Shown: in pieces, positions 60,858 to 64,000 of the stretch
Layout: each line of letters begins with the position of its first letter
How positions within the stretch are numbered: the stretch's first letter is position 1
Assembly (NCBI GenBank): GCA_036346225.1
Contig: JARFIW010001469.1
Span: forward strand, 7,782,001 to 7,846,000
Direction: 5' to 3'
DNA: 64,000 nucleotides
From: Platerodrilus igneus
Taxonomy: Eukaryota > Arthropoda > Insecta > Coleoptera > Lycidae
The notes under the pieces: generated by a model
Told to the model about the DNA's origin: nothing
Seen by the model: the letters and a program-made list of their open reading frames with translations, nothing else
The model's database searches: none
Made by a program: the position numbers and the translations under genes

Positions 60858-61126
60858 GTGTGACTACTATGCCCAAGCTCCCGGGTTCGAATCCCAACAT
60901 GGTCCGCTAGAAAAATGTTAGGCGAGCATTTTTCACAAAAATACACCTCGTTCGGATGAGAGGTAAAATGAAGGTCCCGTGTGTGAGTGTTGTCATGCAT
61001 GTTAAAGATCTCTATCTTGCTTGGAACAGCAAGGGGTCGGCAAAATTCCCAATTTTTCAGGTAAAAAAAACTCGCTTCTTGGCCAATGTAGCACCTTCGG
61101 GTGGAGCATTGGAAAATCATACGTAA
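60858..61126 (+). mobile_element. tRNA-derived SINE with 13-bp target duplication
   Basis: The B-box GGTTCGAATCC at 60884-60894 is a perfect consensus. The body and the CTTCGGGTGGAGCATTGG tail follow. GATGTGAAAGGCA (60845-60857) and GATGTGGAAGGCA (61127-61139) flank it. The other leader copy near 53774 has GGTGTGGGAGGCA once at this site, confirming a clean insertion. The 5' head is shortened and no clear A box is seen. Confidence 0.92.
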
Positions 61127-61319
61127 GATGTGGAAGGCAACAGAAAACCACCAGACTACCTCCCAAGTACACATTACACTGAAATTGTTTTAAAATGATG
61201 GCATCCGTTAGGGTAAAAGATTCCGAAGTTAAAATAGTTCACATTCAGATCTGCGAGTGAGGACTACTTCGGATGATTTGATCGTCAGGTATAAGGGAAG
61301 AGCAGGGAACAAGTTGCGA

Positions 61320-62150
61320 GTCGGTAGGTGGAATATCAATGAAGCAAGTAGGTAAGCTAGATGATCTTAAAATTGAAATGAATAGGTTAGCATTAAGCGT
61401 AGTAGGGGATTAGCGAAGTTCGCCAGAGGCGAAAAATTTTTGAAGCGGAGACTTTAGGGTAATTCATAAAGGATCAGAAAAGGAAACTCAGGTGTGGGGA
61501 TAGTCATGCGGAAAAAGATAGGACATTGTGTAGAAAACTACTTACAAAGGAACGAAAGGGTGCTCATAGTTAGATTAGAATCTAAACCGGTAAATACAAT
61601 AATAATACTAGTATACATGCCCACCTCTAGCTACAGTTACGAGGAGATAGAAATGCTCTACAAAGATATCGAAAACATACTAAGATACGTAAAAGGACAT
61701 GAAAATTTAATAATTACGGGGGATGTTTATGCAGTGTGGTAAATGAGAGTAGGGAAAGAGCAGTAGTAGGTTTATTTGGTATAGGCACGAGAAACGGAAG
61801 GGGGAAATAGGTTGCGACAAAAACAATTTAACCAACACAAACACATTATTTCAGCATCATGCTAAAAGACGATACACATGGATGATTCTTGGACACATAG
61901 GGAGATATCAAATAGATTATATTCTTGTTCGACAATGGTTTAGAAATCAAGTAAAAGATTGTAGAAGCTACCCAGAAGCAGATATAGGTTCTGACCACAA
62001 CATAGTAATTATGTAAGCCGTGCTTAAATTAATAAATTTGAATAAAAGGAGCGGAAAAGGCACTTTGACTTTGAGAAACTAAAACATAAAGATATTCACG
62101 AAAGATTTGAGAAAATGTCAAACGAATTACTGAAGGACATCGGGAAAATT
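61320..62150 (+). pseudogene. LINE family B endonuclease (second copy)
   Basis: VGRWNINEASR near 61324 starts the nuclease (consensus GTWNVN). GNSGVGIVMRKKIGH near 61483, YLQRNERVLIVRLESKPVNT near 61540 and YMPTSSYSYEEIEMLYKDIE near 61614 follow, then NLIITGDVYAVW near 61706, where the aspartate-asparagine of GDFNA has become VY. RYQIDYILV and SDHNIVIM lie near 61905 and 61990. Frame changes occur near 61420 and 61740. Metal binding is therefore damaged as well as the frame. Confidence 0.8.
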
Positions 62151-62159
62151 TCTGATACT

Positions 62160-63712
62160 TAAGAAGTGGAAGTAGAATCGATTTGAATTAAATCCAGCTT
62201 AGATATGACCGCCAGAGATATTCTGGGGTATAAACAAAACGAAAATAATGAGCCATGGGTAACAAAAGATATTCTAAATTTAATAGCAAAAGGCGAAAAT
62301 ACAAAAGCGGACCAGACGAAGCAAGAAAACAAATACAAAGCGATAAATTGGGAAATTATTTGCAAATACAGGAAAGCTAAAGAGCAATGGATTGATAAAA
62401 AGTGTAAAGAGGTACATACTAAGATGGAAATAGGAAAGACAGACAAATCATACAAACTAATTAGAATGACTTTTAGGGGTATAAAACCGTATAGTAAAAA
62501 TATAAGAGGCGCGAGAGGAAACGTCATTATAGAAAATGTAGAGAAAGTGGTTAGATGGCAAGAATATATAGGGAATTTATATGCAGGACAGGAACTAGAA
62601 CCACTAGAACAGGAATGAGGCATTAAAAAAGGACGACTTTGTATAGCCTATTCCTAGAGATGCGTTTCAATTAGCATTAAAGAGCCTGCAAAATAATAAG
62701 GCACGGGGTATAGATAAGGTGCAAGTTGAAATTCTAATAGCCGCTGAACAAGCAGTAATAGAACTTCACTTCCAAGTTGTAAGTGACATGCGACAGGCGG
62801 TATGCTCAAAGATTTCAAACGTAACATCATAGTCACTGTATACAAAAAACAAAGGTGCGAATAGATATGAAAACTTTTGAACAATAAGTTTGACAGCATA
62901 CGTGTCAAAATTATTAACTAGAACTGTACAAAGACGGATGAAAAAGCAGGCTAGAGAAATACTAGGAAATCAATTTGAGTTTAGGCGAAACAGGGGAACA
63001 TGAGAGGAAATTTTAGCTTTAAGGGTGTTAATGGAGAAAACAATAGAAAAGGGAAAAAGCGTTTATATAGGGTTTGTAGATTTGGAAATAGCATTCGACA
63101 ATGTAAAATGGAAAAAAATGTTCGAAATACTTAAAAAGATTGGAATAAGTTATAGAGATAGACGAATAGTACATTGCTTATACAAGGAGCAAACAGCGGT
63201 AATAGAATTAGAGCAGGAACGTAGAAAAGTAAATATTAGGAAATGGGCGAGGCAGGGAACAAGAAAAACATTGCTTAAGCATATGTGTGCAGCACAGCAC
63301 TGTACGGCTGTGAAACCTGGACAGTAGGAGAAGCCGACAGGAAAAATGTAGAACCAATTGAAATGTGGTGCTACAGATGTATGATGAAGATATCATAGAC
63401 AGATAAAGTTACGAATAAAGAGGTTTTCGAAATGATAGGAGAAGAAATAAATATGTTGAAAGCAGTAAAAAAATTGGAGAGATAGGATGATATGACACAT
63501 ATTAAGGCATGAGGGAATAGTGCTTAATATATTAGAAGCAGACAAAGGAAAAAGAGAGGTAGAGAAAGATTTAGGTTAGACTATTGCACATAGATAGTGA
63601 AAGATGTAGGCTCTGTGAATTTCGGGGAAATGTGTAGGTTAGTCCAGAATGGGAAACAATGGAGGTACACGTCCAACCAGTTCGAGGACTGATGACCTAT
63701 TGATGATGATGA
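62160..63712 (+). pseudogene. LINE family B linker and RT lacking its catalytic palm
   Basis: An intact 138-codon frame at 62205-62618 covers the linker (YKQNENNEPWVTKDILNLIA ... VRWQEYIGNLYAG). RT follows with NQFEFRRNRGT near 62970, motif A FVDLEIAFDNVKWKKMFEI near 63076 and RRIVHCLYKEQTAVIELEQE near 63154. At about 63240 the text jumps from VNIRK directly to the thumb (AYVCSTALYGCETWTVGEAD near 63276). The part with the catalytic FADD, seen in the 34.0-kb copy, is absent. The C-terminal tail ends SNQFED near 63692. Confidence 0.85.
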
Positions 63713-64000
63713 GATACAGGAAATGAATAATTCTGTTTTGTTTGTACTTAAAGGTAAACTTATATTAGGTGAAAAATTATTTAAGTAATAAAATGATAGA
63801 TAATTGGACATTAGCCCAGTCGCATTCGAGATACTAATAGTGTATGACGTGCCTCAGGTCTCCGCGTCGAATTCGCGATAACTTTTAGTAGTATTAGTTC
63901 GCATAATAAACAATCATTAGTTATAATATTTAGTTATAATAATGTAGTGCAGTTATAATTATAGTTGTAAGTTAATTAGTGAAAACCAGTGCATAAACAG

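Larger units (their letters stand above)
60641..63715 (+). mobile_element. LINE family B, longest copy, with SINE insertion
   Basis: Leader, endonuclease, linker, RT start and C-terminal tail all lie in order, so this is the best guide to the family here. It ends with CTATTGATGATGATGAG near 63697. A SINE interrupts the leader, and a deletion has removed the RT palm. Confidence 0.85.

Overview
This window is AT-rich nuclear DNA from a eukaryote, almost certainly an insect with a large genome full of transposons. I see no operons, ribosome binding sites or dense gene packing. One short exon belongs to a host gene: positions 10473-10577 (+) carry a splice-bounded 35-codon block that I recognise as part of the N-terminal region of neurobeachin (rugose in Drosophila). 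The exon expected next in that protein was not found on the + strand downstream, so most of the window is probably neurobeachin intron. This is inference.

Layout. 0.9-2.2 kb: tandem 3' ends of an RTE-like LINE (family B). 2.3-4.6 kb: a decayed Ty3/gypsy element of Mag type, cut off by a jockey-type LINE ORF1 fragment on the minus strand (4.6-5.1 kb). 5.7-6.0 kb: a tRNA-derived SINE. 6.4-8.7 kb: a second RTE-like LINE (family A). 9.2-9.7 kb: a mariner remnant. 10.5 kb: the host exon. 11.0-20.8 kb: a gypsy-like array (LTR - internal - LTR - internal), with two 2.5-kb LTRs that begin TG, end CA and are nearly identical. 21-31 kb: AT-rich DNA with (AT)n tracts and two diverged copies of an unclassified repeat. 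31.4-32.6 kb: four SINEs in tandem. 32.6-34.3 kb: inverted family B LINE pieces.

35.8-45.5 kb holds a four-level nest. A BEL/Pao element (minus strand) is split inside its integrase by a solo LTR with a 4-bp target duplication. That LTR is split by a 5.8-kb hAT transposon with an 8-bp target duplication. The hAT holds a 1.6-kb element with terminal inverted repeats, apparently flanked by TA. The hAT transposase is nearly intact, with one frameshift and one in-frame stop.

45.8-51.6 kb: a head-to-tail pair of jockey-like LINE units with a 4086-bp period, both carrying the same SINE. The longer unit also holds about 0.5 kb of GGTTGT-type satellite. 53.5-54.7 kb and 60.6-63.7 kb: family B LINE copies with endonuclease regions; the second carries a SINE with a 13-bp target duplication. 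55.5-57.4 kb: an older solo LTR related to the 11-19 kb array.

I found no convincing new biochemical system. The most informative content is structural: the nested insertions dated by their target duplications, the SINE family, and the two long direct repeats, one of which differs mainly in homopolymer lengths and so may partly be an assembly effect. None of the mobile elements looks autonomous as read.
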